A stretch of 64,000 nucleotides of DNA, taken from contig JAKLEB010000001.1 in the NCBI GenBank assembly GCA_022711765.1, positions 1,098,694-1,162,693 of the forward strand, read 5' to 3'. Position 1 is the stretch's first letter, and each line of letters starts with the position of its first letter. A program made the translations under genes and the position numbers. Positions 28,026-36,911 of the stretch are shown here, piece by piece. Source of the stretch: Candidatus Krumholzibacteriota bacterium (GTDB lineage Bacteria; Krumholzibacteriota; Krumholzibacteriia; LZORAL124-64-63). Under the pieces are notes generated by a model. The model was given only the letters and a program-made list of their open reading frames with translations, made no database searches and was not told the origin of the DNA.

Positions 28026-28337
28026 CTAAAAGCTGGGGAACGAATCCAGCCTGACCTCTCGCCGGAGGTCGGCCACCTCGAAATCGCTGGCGAAGATGAC
28101 TCGTTCCGCGCCGGCGAGCAACTCGTCGAGCCCACTGCTCGTCGCCGCCACCGCGCCCACGGCGAGGAAGGCGCGCTGGTGCAGAGCCGCGGGACCGACC
28201 TGCGCCACGGCCAGATGCCGGTTCAGCAGCCGTTGCACCAGGGACCGCAGCGCGCGCCGGCGGTCCTTGACGCTCTCGGCGTGCGGCAGGATCAGGTCCG
28301 CGATCAGCGTTCCGCTGTGGATCCTCACGTCGTCCAT
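28026..28337 (-). CDS. DUF503 (YlxP-like) protein
   Basis: A 103-residue protein of the DUF503 family. The conserved segments LIADLILPHAESVKDRRRALRSLVQRLLNRH and VGPAALHQRAFLAVGAVA define it. YlxP of Bacillus lies in the nusA-infB-rbfA region and has been proposed to help ribosome assembly, but its function is not settled. The ATG at 28337 with GGAGG four to five bases upstream is preferred over the earlier in-frame start at 28388. It precedes a pseudouridine synthase gene, which fits a ribosome-related role. Confidence 0.88.
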   Translation of the reverse strand: MDDVRIHSGTLIADLILPHAESVKDRRRALRSLVQRLLNRHLAVAQVGPAALHQRAFLAVGAVAATSSGLDELLAGAERVIFASDFEVADLRREVRLDSFPSF

Positions 28338-28406
28338 GGCACCTCCGGATCCGCGCCGGAATGTAGACGATCGCCAGCCTTCTGTCACCCACCCTCGCGG
28401 GGACGC

Positions 28407-28440
28407 GAGCGGGCCCCGACCTCGCGGTCGGGGCCCGCTC
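28407..28440 (-). terminator. 15-bp perfect hairpin downstream of the metalloprotease gene
   Basis: Perfectly complementary arms 28407-28421 and 28426-28440 flank a 4-nt loop, 25 bp past the stop of the minus-strand gene at 28465. No U-tract follows on either strand. Confidence 0.65.
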
Positions 28441-28464
28441 CACCTGCCTGAACCGCTCAGCGGA

Positions 28465-30249
28465 TCACTTGGCGAGCACCAGCTTGTGGCTCGCGACGTG
28501 ATCGCCGCTGGCGAGCCGGGCGATGTACGTGCCCGACGGGAGGCTGCGGCCCGCCTCGTCCTGACCGTCCCACATCACCGTGTGCCGGCCGGCGACCATG
28601 GTCGCGTCGACCAGGGTCCGCACCTGGCGGCCAGCCAGATCGAAGACGTCGAGCGTCGTGCGCCCCGTCGACGTGAGCGCGAACTCGATGCTGGTCGTCG
28701 GGTTGAACGGGTTGGGATGGTTGCCCGCGATCGCAAAGGCCGGCACCGCGTCGCCGACCGCCGACGGATCGAAATCGACCAGCTCGATCGTCACGTTGAA
28801 GGACTGGACCGCGCCGGATTTGGCCCCGTTGCCGACGATCAGGCCGATGGAGTACACGCCGTTGAGGTCGTACGGGATCGTGTAGACGACGTCATTGGTC
28901 GCGTTGAGCGGGATGGTGTAGAATTCGCCCACGTGCGTCACGTAGGAGTAGTTGACGACCGCGGCCAGGGTCAGTTGGGCCGCGTCGGCGCCGTTGAACG
29001 TGACCTGCATGCGCTTGTTCACGGCGGAGACGTTGAGGCACCGGATGAAATTCGCAGCCAAGTGCGCCACCGACGCGCTGTAGGTGTGCGGGTAGGTGTT
29101 CGGAGTGCGCTGGGCGCTGCCGGCAGGGTACTCGAGCGCGTCCTCGTACCCGCTGTCGAGGACGGTGCGCGCGCCGGTCGCGAAGTTCCACATGCTGAAC
29201 TCGTTCCACGCGGTGCGAATGGAGCTGCCGTAGTCGGTGAAGATCTGCTCGTACGAATCGAGCATCGCCTGGCCCGTATGGGTCTTGCGCCAGGTCCAGA
29301 GGTCGACCACGAACTGGATCCCGTGCGTCTGGCTCTGGTAGTGCTCCCAGACGGCGCTCTCGTAGCCGCCGCCGCTGAGCAGGTCGAGCGAGGTGGTCGG
29401 CGCCGTGATCGGGCTGCCGATCTGGATGTAGTTGACGTAGTCGTTGGTGAGCGGGTAGGCGATGTCCTCCATCCACGTCGCGTCGACCTCGCCCCAGGCG
29501 CCCTCGGTCCAGCGGCTGCCCGCGTACTGCGACGAGTGCTTGAACTCGTGCGCGCAGGTCACCTTGGCCGCGCCGAGCGCGTCACCGTCGGGGTCATCGT
29601 TCGGCGGGAAGCCGGCGTAGTCGTTGTCCAGCGTGATGCGAGTCATGCCCGGAGGATTGGTCACGATCGAGGTAAAGCCGTACACGCCGGAGAGGGCCAG
29701 GATGTTGATGTTCATGTATGGGTAGCTGATCTGGAACGGCGGCGACTGGAAGCCGAGCGTGGTGCATTCGTAGTCGAGGCAGTAGTCGAGGTAGGCGCCG
29801 ATGTTCTCGACGTAGTCGGGCACGCCGTTGCTGTTGCCGTCGGCCAGCGGCACGGCGTCGCCCCCGGCCACCTGGTACGTGATGTGGAAGCGTCCGCTCG
29901 GGCTGTCGTAGATGACACGGGAACCGTCCTGGGGCTCCGCGAGGTAGCCCTCGATCATGGCGGCCATCTCGGGAGCCATGCCCCCGCGGACCGCCTCGAA
30001 CTCCTGGATCAGCGGCGTCGCGCATTTCATCGGGGCGAGCCAGGTCGGCTGCAGCTCCGTGGGGAGCTTCTCCCGGTCGAAGCAGTACTGGAACTTGAGC
30101 AGCAGGGCCTCGTCGGCGGTCACCTCGCCGCGGTCGACCATCTGCTGGACGCGGGCGAGGAATTCCGCAGCGCTATCGACCGCTGCCGTGGCCGAGACAG
30201 CGACCAGCAATGCCGCGACGATGATCCCGATCCTGAACCTGGATTTCAT
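28465..30249 (-). CDS. Secreted MXAN_6640-type putative metalloprotease with FlgD-like C-terminal domain
   Basis: A 594-residue exported protein. Signal peptide IGIIVAALLVAVSATA; a zinc-protease motif HEFKH (His234-Glu235...His238) is followed by WMED at about 259-262, the layout of the MXAN_6640 putative metalloproteases. The last 85 residues are an FlgD-like/type A sorting-like domain (NHPNPFNPTTSIEF; VFDLAGRQVRTLV; WDGQDEAGRSLPSGTY) ending in a Lys. The ATG at 30249 has a perfect AAGGAG site; the longer reading frame from 30285 has none. An extended -10 box lies upstream at 30363-30371. The tail suggests export to the cell surface by a system shared with four other proteins in the window. 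Confidence 0.88.
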   Translation of the reverse strand: MKSRFRIGIIVAALLVAVSATAAVDSAAEFLARVQQMVDRGEVTADEALLLKFQYCFDREKLPTELQPTWLAPMKCATPLIQEFEAVRGGMAPEMAAMIEGYLAEPQDGSRVIYDSPSGRFHITYQVAGGDAVPLADGNSNGVPDYVENIGAYLDYCLDYECTTLGFQSPPFQISYPYMNINILALSGVYGFTSIVTNPPGMTRITLDNDYAGFPPNDDPDGDALGAAKVTCAHEFKHSSQYAGSRWTEGAWGEVDATWMEDIAYPLTNDYVNYIQIGSPITAPTTSLDLLSGGGYESAVWEHYQSQTHGIQFVVDLWTWRKTHTGQAMLDSYEQIFTDYGSSIRTAWNEFSMWNFATGARTVLDSGYEDALEYPAGSAQRTPNTYPHTYSASVAHLAANFIRCLNVSAVNKRMQVTFNGADAAQLTLAAVVNYSYVTHVGEFYTIPLNATNDVVYTIPYDLNGVYSIGLIVGNGAKSGAVQSFNVTIELVDFDPSAVGDAVPAFAIAGNHPNPFNPTTSIEFALTSTGRTTLDVFDLAGRQVRTLVDATMVAGRHTVMWDGQDEAGRSLPSGTYIARLASGDHVASHKLVLAK

Positions 30250-30362
30250 GTCAACTCCTTGCGGGACACGCAGGTGAACGACCAACCGCGACCGCCGGGC
30301 GAGCCTAACCAGGGACCCGGCCTCGAGCGCCGCCCCTCGGTGCGCGCTTGCAAGTTGTCGCG

Positions 30363-30371
30363 ATTATATCA
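30363..30371 (-). promoter_or_regulatory. Extended -10 promoter element for the metalloprotease gene
   Basis: On the minus strand the bases read TGATATAAT, i.e. TG-N-TATAAT, an extended -10 sequence, with a weak TGAAAA 17 bp upstream in place of a -35. It would give a leader of roughly 105 nt before the ATG at 30249. Confidence 0.5.
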
Positions 30372-30491
30372 CAAAACGTGAGGGCTTTTCATCCCTTGAA
30401 ATCCCTCAAGACGATCTCGTGCTTTCCAGGCGGGGCGCGTTATGGTACAGCGTTCTTCGACACCGTCCTTTCCACCTCGAGGATGATGCCC

Positions 30492-32051
30492 ATGGGTCCT
30501 GGTCCTCGCCGGCTGCACCCCAGCCTCGCCGCCGTCCTCGGGGCGGCCGCGGTGTCCGCCCTCGCCGGACTTGCGGCCTGCGAACGGATCGAGGATTTCG
30601 GCCGGTACGACGGACCGAACCGGCTGGTGCCGGCCGTGACCCACCCGGCGGTGGAACGCGACCTGGCCGAGATCCGCGCCACCGGCACGATCCGCATGCT
30701 CACCCGCTACAATGCGACCAGCTACTTCGTGCACCGCGGCGGCGAGGCGGGGTTCGACTTCGAACTGTTCCAGCGCTTCGCCCGGAGCCTCGACCTCGCG
30801 CTCGAGGTCGTGATCCCCGAGCCGGGCGAGGACCTGGTGAGCCTGCTCAACAGCGGCGCGGGCGACGTGATCTGCGCCGGCCTGACCCAGTCCCCGGACC
30901 TCGAGCGGTACGTCGCGGCAACGAGACCGGTGGGGTTCGTGCACAAGGTCGTGGTCCTGCCGCCCGCGGATACCCGCCCGGCGACCCTGGAAGGGCTGGC
31001 CGGCCTGACCATCACCGTGCCCGCCCACGATCCGTTCCTGATCGAGCTGTCGAACCTGCGGGATCGCAGCGGCCTGGACTTCGCCGTCCAGCCAGGCCTG
31101 CCGCTCGTCGAGTCCGAGGAGCTCGTGGCGCGGGTGGCCCGCGGCGAGCTGCCTGCCACCGTGGCGGACGACGCCGTCGTCGAGGCGGTGCGCTCGTACC
31201 TCGAGAGCGAGGTGAGGATCGGCCCGGTGTTGAGCGAGAACCAGCCGGTCGTCTGGCTGGTGCGGCGCAACTGCCCGCAGCTGCGCGCCGCGCTGAACGG
31301 CTACCTGAAAGACAACTTCCAGCTGCTGCCCGGCGGCCGCGAGAACCGCAGCCAGGATTACGGCATCATCTACGATCGGTACTTCCGCAACCCGCACACG
31401 ATCCGCACCTTCCAGCAGGAGATCGACCGGCCCGACAAGAGCGGCCGGATCTCCCGATACGACGCCCTCGTCTTCCGGCAGGCGCGGCGCCACGATCTCG
31501 ACTGGCGCCTCGTGTCGGCCCTCATCTACCAGGAGTCGCGCTTCTACCCGCGCGCGGTCAGCAAGGCCGGCGCCCAGGGCCTGATGCAGGTGCTGCCCTA
31601 CGTCGCGGGTCCACAGGCGGACAGCCTGTTCGTGCCGGCCGCCAACCTCCGCGCCGGCCTGCGCCTGCTCAAGGGGACCTGGGACGGCTTCGCCTATCTC
31701 GACAGCCTGGAGCGCATCCGCTTCACCCTGGCCGCGTACCACGCCGGCAACGGCCACGTCACCGACGCGCGCCGCCTGGCGATGGAGATGGAGCGCGACC
31801 CCAATCGCTGGGAGGGATCGCTCGCCGAGGCCTTGCCTCGGCTCGCCCAGCGCCGCTGGTACAGCGACCTGCGCCATGGCTATTACCGTGGAGACGAGAC
31901 CGTTCGCTACGTCGAGGAGATCGTCAACCGCTACCGGATGTACACGCGCCTGGTGCCGCTCGAGCTCGACCTGACGGCGATGGACGCCGATCCCCTCGCC
32001 GCCGGGGAGGTCGACAGCGTGGCGTTCGCGGCCCGGCCGGAGCCGGACTAG
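30492..32051 (+). CDS. mltF: MltF-like membrane-bound lytic murein transglycosylase
   Basis: Cleaves peptidoglycan glycan strands to 1,6-anhydromuramyl ends. The 519-residue lipoprotein has a lipobox at about residue 27-30 (GLAAC), an ABC-type solute-binding domain (IRMLTRYNATSYFVHRGG; FDFELFQRFARSLDLALEVV), and a C-terminal SLT domain with the catalytic Glu in YQESRFYPRAVSKAGAQGLMQVLP and AAYHAGNGHV. This two-domain order is that of MltF. The ATG at 30492 has CGAGG nine bases upstream; two further ATGs at 30483 and 30486 are too close to it. Its TAG stop is shared with the convergent AhpD-like gene. Confidence 0.93.
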   Translation: MGPGPRRLHPSLAAVLGAAAVSALAGLAACERIEDFGRYDGPNRLVPAVTHPAVERDLAEIRATGTIRMLTRYNATSYFVHRGGEAGFDFELFQRFARSLDLALEVVIPEPGEDLVSLLNSGAGDVICAGLTQSPDLERYVAATRPVGFVHKVVVLPPADTRPATLEGLAGLTITVPAHDPFLIELSNLRDRSGLDFAVQPGLPLVESEELVARVARGELPATVADDAVVEAVRSYLESEVRIGPVLSENQPVVWLVRRNCPQLRAALNGYLKDNFQLLPGGRENRSQDYGIIYDRYFRNPHTIRTFQQEIDRPDKSGRISRYDALVFRQARRHDLDWRLVSALIYQESRFYPRAVSKAGAQGLMQVLPYVAGPQADSLFVPAANLRAGLRLLKGTWDGFAYLDSLERIRFTLAAYHAGNGHVTDARRLAMEMERDPNRWEGSLAEALPRLAQRRWYSDLRHGYYRGDETVRYVEEIVNRYRMYTRLVPLELDLTAMDADPLAAGEVDSVAFAARPEPD

Positions 32052-32395
32052 CCGGCTGACGCCAGCAGCTCGTCGAGCAGCTCGCGACCCCGCCGCACGT
32101 GAGGAATCACGATGCTGCCGCCCACGAGGAGCCCGATGTCGAAGGTCTCCATGATGGCGGCCTCGCCGGCCCCTTCCTCCAGCGCCCGGACTACGTGGTA
32201 GGTCACGCAGTCGTCGCAGCGCAGGACCAGGCTCGCGACGAGCCCGAGCAGCTCCTTGGTCCGCGCGTCGAGGGCGCCGTGGCGGAAGGTCGCCGCGTCC
32301 AGGTTGAAGAAGCGCTGGGTGGTCTGGGTGCCCGTCTCCAGCAGGCGGGCGTTCATCTTCTCGCGGTAGGCCCGGAATTCCTCGAGTCGGCCCAT
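32048..32395 (-). CDS. AhpD-like carboxymuconolactone decarboxylase family protein
   Basis: A 115-residue all-helical protein with the AhpD-type redox motif C-x-x-C (LRCDDCVTYHVVRAL, Cys60 and Cys63) and the following His seven residues on from the first Cys. Family members are alkylhydroperoxidase-like disulfide reductases. The tail GLLVGGSIVIPHVRRGRELLDELL fits the common CMD fold. Its TAG stop and the MltF stop are read from opposite strands of the same CTAG. Physiological substrate unknown; upstream gene is a TauE/SafE transporter, divergently placed. Confidence 0.9.
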   Translation of the reverse strand: MGRLEEFRAYREKMNARLLETGTQTTQRFFNLDAATFRHGALDARTKELLGLVASLVLRCDDCVTYHVVRALEEGAGEAAIMETFDIGLLVGGSIVIPHVRRGRELLDELLASAG

Positions 32396-32514
32396 CGACG
32401 TACCTCCGGTCGGAACAGGGAAGCCAGCAGCACCGTTCCCGCATGATACCGCCGCGGCGGGCCGCGGCTACCTCCGGTGTTGTGCGGCGCGGGCGCACCG
32501 CGCATCTTGGCGCC

Positions 32515-33270
32515 ATGCCCGAGCTGATCTTCTCCGGTTGGTGGCAATTCGCGGCGACGTGCGCCATCCTCGCCGCGGCGCAGCTCGTCTACGTCGTCGT
32601 CGGTTTCGGATCCGGCCTGATCGCGGTGGGCTCGCTCGCCCTGATCTTCCCCGAGGTCCGCGACGTGGTGGTGCTCCTGCTCCTGGTGAACCTGCCCGCG
32701 GAGGTGGGCGTCGCCGTGAGCGCCCGGCGGGAGATCCGCTGGCGATCGGCCAGCGGTCTGCTGCTGGGGATCGCGCCGGGGGTCGTCGCCGGCGCGTGGT
32801 TCCTCAGAGTCGCCTCGCCGACCCTGGTCCTCGCGGCTCTCGGCGCGTTCCTCGTGGTGATCTCCCTCGTCTTCTTGCGACTGCCCGCCGGCGCTCAGGT
32901 GCACTGGCCGCGCTGGGTCACGCCGCCCACGGGCCTGGCGGCCGGGCTGCTCACCGGCCTGTTCGGCGCGGGAGGACCGCCGCTCATCATCTACTACCAC
33001 CTCTCCGACCTGCCCAAGAGCGCATTCCGCGGCAACCTGATGGCCCTGTTCCTGGTCATGACGCTGTGGCGGACCGTGAACTACGCGGCGCAGGGCCTCC
33101 TCACGGCGCCGCGCCTGTGGTCGAGCCTGGCGCTCCTGCCCGCCGCGGTCGGCGGCGCCTGGCTGGGCCAGCGGATCCACGTCTGCCTGCCCGAGCCGGT
33201 GTTCCGCCGCCTCGTGGCCGGCCTGCTCGGCGTGTTCGGGGTGCTGCTGCTGCTCCGCGATCTCGGCTGA
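32515..33270 (+). CDS. TauE/SafE-family membrane transporter
   Basis: A 251-residue membrane protein with about eight hydrophobic segments in two repeats, each with the family's Gly-rich motif: VVVGFGSGLIAVGSLALIFP and LLTGLFGAGGPPLIIYY. TauE/SafE proteins export small anions, notably sulfite, sulfoacetate or other organosulfur compounds. The ATG at 32515 has no strong ribosome-binding site. It is divergent from the AhpD-like gene with about 120 bp between starts; no sulfur gene is adjacent, so the substrate remains unknown. Confidence 0.9.
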   Translation: MPELIFSGWWQFAATCAILAAAQLVYVVVGFGSGLIAVGSLALIFPEVRDVVVLLLLVNLPAEVGVAVSARREIRWRSASGLLLGIAPGVVAGAWFLRVASPTLVLAALGAFLVVISLVFLRLPAGAQVHWPRWVTPPTGLAAGLLTGLFGAGGPPLIIYYHLSDLPKSAFRGNLMALFLVMTLWRTVNYAAQGLLTAPRLWSSLALLPAAVGGAWLGQRIHVCLPEPVFRRLVAGLLGVFGVLLLLRDLG

Positions 33271-33371
33271 CGGCGAAATCGTCGAGGGCCCGTCGCGCCG
33301 CCACTGCGGCATTGACCTCGTGGCGCCGGGGCGTCAACGTCCAGGCGGGAACAATGCCCAGGAGGTCACCC

Positions 33372-34364
33372 ATGCGCCTCGCCGCCGCCCTCGCCGTGAT
33401 CCTCGGCCTGCCCTCGCTGGCTGCGGCCGCCGACCCCGTCACGCTCGCGTCGGGTCAGAACGCCGGCAGCGTCGTCATCACCCACGGCGGCGTCGGCTCG
33501 CCGCCCGAGTGGTCGGCCGATTGCAGCGACGCCGCCCTGGCCGGCGCGTCGGCGCCGGGCACGGCGCTGGACGCGGTCTGCGCCGCTGTGGTCCACCTCG
33601 AGGATCTCTGCCGCTTCAACGCCGGCACGGGCGCCAACGTGCGCCTCGACGGCAAGACGATCCAGATGGACGCGGCGGTCATGACCTCGGACGGGCAGTT
33701 CGCCGCCGTGGCCGCGATCGAGAGGGTGCTCAACCCGGTGCTCGTGGCGCGCGAGGTCCTCGCCACGCCGCACCGGCTGCTCGTCGGCGACGGCGCGACA
33801 CGCTTCGCCCACGTGCGCGGATTCGCGGACCAGGTGCCGATCTGCGACGAGGCCGTCGCCAAGTTCCGCGAGCGCTGGGCCAAGCTGCTGCGCGGCGAGG
33901 CCGGGGGCGGATTCGACGATTTCGACTGGCGCGCAGCCTGGAATTACCCGACCGCGCTGCCGGCCGAAGCGGCGGCGACCGGCGCCGCCGACGAGTCGGC
34001 GGGCGACACCGTCGGCGCGGTCGCGGGAGCGGTCGACGGGACCTTCGCCGCCGCTCTCTCGACCGGCGGCACGAGCATCACCCTGTACGGGCGGGTCGGC
34101 GACGTCCCGATCTACGGTTGCGGTTGCTTCGCCGGCCCGGCTGGCGCTGTCGCCTGCACAGGCCACGGCGAGGAGATCATCCGCCTCGCGATGGCGCGGC
34201 TCGTGTACGAGCGCATGGCGAGCGGAGACACGGCGCGCGAGGCGGTCCGCGCCGGCTGCGAGATCTTCGGCCAGGAGTGGCCGCTGGGACTGATCGCCGT
34301 CGGACCGGTGGACTGGGCCGTGGGCGCGAACGCGCCGATGGCCTGGGGACAGGCGGCGCCCTGA
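33372..34364 (+). CDS. Secreted isoaspartyl peptidase/plant-type L-asparaginase
   Basis: An Ntn-hydrolase (T2 family) that cleaves isoaspartyl peptides or asparagine. The 330-residue precursor has a signal peptide (LAAALAVILGLPSLAAAA), the alpha-chain segments FNAGTGANVRLDGKTIQMDAAVM, and the autoprocessing site GDTVGAVAGAVDG, where Thr213 becomes the N-terminal nucleophile; STGGTSITLYGRVGDVP and GTGHGEE-like TGHGEEIIR follow. The ATG has AGGAGG seven bases upstream. Export is uncommon but known in this family, and suits scavenging of damaged extracellular peptides. It is the last plus-strand gene before a convergent DUF1684 lipoprotein. Confidence 0.92.
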   Translation: MRLAAALAVILGLPSLAAAADPVTLASGQNAGSVVITHGGVGSPPEWSADCSDAALAGASAPGTALDAVCAAVVHLEDLCRFNAGTGANVRLDGKTIQMDAAVMTSDGQFAAVAAIERVLNPVLVAREVLATPHRLLVGDGATRFAHVRGFADQVPICDEAVAKFRERWAKLLRGEAGGGFDDFDWRAAWNYPTALPAEAAATGAADESAGDTVGAVAGAVDGTFAAALSTGGTSITLYGRVGDVPIYGCGCFAGPAGAVACTGHGEEIIRLAMARLVYERMASGDTAREAVRAGCEIFGQEWPLGLIAVGPVDWAVGANAPMAWGQAAP

Positions 34365-34411
34365 GGTCGCGGCCGGCGCCGGATCGGCTCGGCCCGCGCC
34401 ACGATCGATGG

Positions 34412-35068
34412 TCAGCGCGGGGCGCCGCTCAGCAGCTTCTCCCCCGCCTCCACCCGCATCGGCAACGTGTTCTCGGCCGGGGGCAGCGTGCAGTTCCACC
34501 GCTCCGGATCGTAGGCGCAGAGCGGGTTGTAGGCCTTGTTGAAGTCGACCTCGAGCGTGCCATCGGCGGCCAGCTCGAGATCGAGGTAGCGTCCGCCCGG
34601 GTACGTGGTCTCGCCATTGGTCTTGTCGTAGAACGGCAACCAGAGGTCGCCCTCGGGTTGGCCGGCGAGGCCGAAGACGGTGAGCAGGCAATCGCGGCCG
34701 GCGTGGCGGAACCGCACCGTGCCGCGCGGGATGTACGCATCCTGACCGCCCTTGCGCCTGGCGAGCCGGACCGTGTCGGCGCTCGCGGGCTGCTCGAGTG
34801 TCAGCCGGTAACGCAGCTCGGCGACGGGGAAGTAGTAGTCCAGACCCTCGAATCCGTCGACCATGGCCGCCGGCAACGGGCTCTGCGCGGCGTCCATGAA
34901 CCGCTCGTTCTTCTCGATCCGCCACTCCACGAGCGCGATCTCCCACCGCTCGGTCTCGGCGGCGTCCATGGCGAGCGGTCCCGGGGCGTGCGCGCGCTCG
35001 CACCCTCCGAAGAGCAGGATCGAGCCGACAGCGAACGACACGGCGGCGGCAGGCAGTCTCGACGGCAT
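34412..35068 (-). CDS. DUF1684 lipoprotein
   Basis: A 218-residue protein with lipobox LLFGGC at about residue 23. The DUF1684 signature is present: WRIEKNERFMDAAQSPL, FEGLDYYFPVAELRY, LPFYDKTNGETTYPGGRYLDL and DFNKAYNPLCAYDPERWNCTLPPAENTLPM. The domain is widespread in FCB-group and actinobacterial secreted proteins and its function is unknown. Upstream (35069-35198) lies a divergent gap shared with the GT-C-like membrane protein gene. Confidence 0.9.
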   Translation of the reverse strand: MPSRLPAAAVSFAVGSILLFGGCERAHAPGPLAMDAAETERWEIALVEWRIEKNERFMDAAQSPLPAAMVDGFEGLDYYFPVAELRYRLTLEQPASADTVRLARRKGGQDAYIPRGTVRFRHAGRDCLLTVFGLAGQPEGDLWLPFYDKTNGETTYPGGRYLDLELAADGTLEVDFNKAYNPLCAYDPERWNCTLPPAENTLPMRVEAGEKLLSGAPR

Positions 35069-35198
35069 GGACGGTCACCTCGCCGCGCCCGGGCAGCGGG
35101 CGCACGGAGTCGGGGTTTGCATCGCGGGAGCCAGACCCTACCATGGTGCCGGCCGGCGGGGCCGCCGGCCGCTGTTCGCGAGGCCCCCGAGGACAGTC

Positions 35199-36911
35199 AT
35201 GCAAGATAGCAAAAGTCGCCCTGCGACAGGAGAGAAATTCGCCGCGGACGGCTGGACCGCGGCGTTCGTGACCGCGCTCGTGGCGTTCGCCTGTCGCCTG
35301 CCGGCGCTCGGCGCCTGGTGGAACCAGGACGACTGGGGTCTGCTCGGGCGCGCCGCCGGCATCGCGCCGCAGCCGGCGATCCCGGCGCGCTGGCTCACCC
35401 AGACCGCCTACTGGCGGATCCTGTGGCCGGTGGCCGGACTCGACCCCGCGCCGTACGCGTTCACGCGCCTCGGGCTGCACGCCCTCGCCGTCGCGGGCCT
35501 GGTGCGGCTGGCGGCCCGCCTCGGACTCGGCCGGCTCCAGCAGTGGGTCGCCGGCCTGGTGCTGGCCGCGTCCCCGCTCGCCTTCGGCCCCCTCTACTGG
35601 GCCGCCGGAATCCAGGACCTCGCCGCCGTGACCCTGATGGTCTGGGCGCTGGAGCGGTGGCTCGCTCCAGGACGGCTCGCGCGACCGGCGGCGGCGGCCC
35701 TCGCGGTGGGTGCGCTCGCCGCGAAGGAGACGGTGATCGGGCTGCCGGTGCTCCTGGCGATCCTGCTCGTGCGGGATTCGACAGCGCGCCGGGATCGCAC
35801 CGCCTGGCTCCTGATCGCCGGGATGACGCTCGCGGCCGCCGCCGCCGCCGTTCTGGCACTGCGCAGCTTCTCGACGGGACCGGACGACCCGTACGCGCTC
35901 GCCGGACCGCTGGCCGGCCTCGGCCGCCTGCTCGTCTACGGATGGTGGCTGATCCTGCCGGGTCCGAGCTACCCCACCGTCCTGGGCCTCGGGATGGGGC
36001 TGGGCGGCGCGCTGGTCTGGCTCGCCTGGGGCGGCTGGGGCGCGCGACGCTGGCGCCGCGGGGACCGGACGCCGGCGTTCACCCTCGCTGGCGCGCTCCT
36101 CGTGCTCGCGCCACTGTTGCCCCTCGCGCGCCACGTGGCGCCGGACCTGGCCTTCCCCGTCGAGCCGTTCGGCTGCCTGGCCCTGGCCGCGCTCGTACCC
36201 GGGCGCTGGCGCCCGCGTGCCGTCGTCGTCGGCGCGCTCGTCGCGGCAGCGGCAGCCTGGGGCCTCTTCGGCATGCTCGCGCGCCTCGGCCTGCGGGACG
36301 CGACGGGCCTGCCGGCCGATCCCCTGGTCCGCCGCACCGCGGTCAGCGCCGAGGCCTGCCGGCAGCTTGCCCGCTGGCCGGTGCCCGCGGCCGGCCTCGT
36401 CTTCGTGCAGCCGCCTCTGACCGGCGCGACCGCGGCCATGGCCGCCGAGCTGGGCGAGAACTGGGTCACCGGATCGGTCGTCTACCACGGCCTCGGCGGA
36501 ACCCTCGGCCCGCGCCTCGTGCTCGGGCCCGAGGTGCCCGTGGTCTGGGCCAACGGCCTGCGCGAGACCCCGGAGGGCGCGTTCGTGCTCCTGGACGCGG
36601 GCGGCGTGATCAAGCCCTGGGGTCTGACGGATCAGGCGCTGCTCTACCAGACGCTCACGGACGTCGGGCTGGGTCTGTACGACCGCGCTCGCGCGCATCT
36701 CCTGCGGGCGAGCCTGGTGTCCGGCCAGACCCTGAGCGTCTTCTTCGACCCGCAGCTGCTGCCGATCCGGCTGGAGCGCGTGCTCGCCAACGAGGAGGCG
36801 TTCTACCGGCACCTGGCCGCCGGCCGCCGGCCCGGTTCCGGCTCGCGGGTCGATGACGGACTGCAGACCAACTTCAGACGGCTGCTCGACGCGTGCGCCG
36901 GCCGTCAGTGA
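35199..36911 (+). CDS. GT-C-like multi-pass membrane protein
   Basis: A 570-residue integral membrane protein with ten or more hydrophobic segments in the first 400 residues and a soluble C-terminal part of about 150. Just after the first segment is WWNQDDWGLLGRAAG: an acidic pair in the first outer loop is the usual catalytic signature of GT-C glycosyltransferases that use a lipid-phosphate sugar donor. No closer family is recognisable, so sugar and acceptor are unknown. ATG at 35199 has GAGGA upstream. The stop overlaps the convergent NifX-like gene by seven bases. Confidence 0.72.
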   Translation: MQDSKSRPATGEKFAADGWTAAFVTALVAFACRLPALGAWWNQDDWGLLGRAAGIAPQPAIPARWLTQTAYWRILWPVAGLDPAPYAFTRLGLHALAVAGLVRLAARLGLGRLQQWVAGLVLAASPLAFGPLYWAAGIQDLAAVTLMVWALERWLAPGRLARPAAAALAVGALAAKETVIGLPVLLAILLVRDSTARRDRTAWLLIAGMTLAAAAAAVLALRSFSTGPDDPYALAGPLAGLGRLLVYGWWLILPGPSYPTVLGLGMGLGGALVWLAWGGWGARRWRRGDRTPAFTLAGALLVLAPLLPLARHVAPDLAFPVEPFGCLALAALVPGRWRPRAVVVGALVAAAAAWGLFGMLARLGLRDATGLPADPLVRRTAVSAEACRQLARWPVPAAGLVFVQPPLTGATAAMAAELGENWVTGSVVYHGLGGTLGPRLVLGPEVPVVWANGLRETPEGAFVLLDAGGVIKPWGLTDQALLYQTLTDVGLGLYDRARAHLLRASLVSGQTLSVFFDPQLLPIRLERVLANEEAFYRHLAAGRRPGSGSRVDDGLQTNFRRLLDACAGRQ

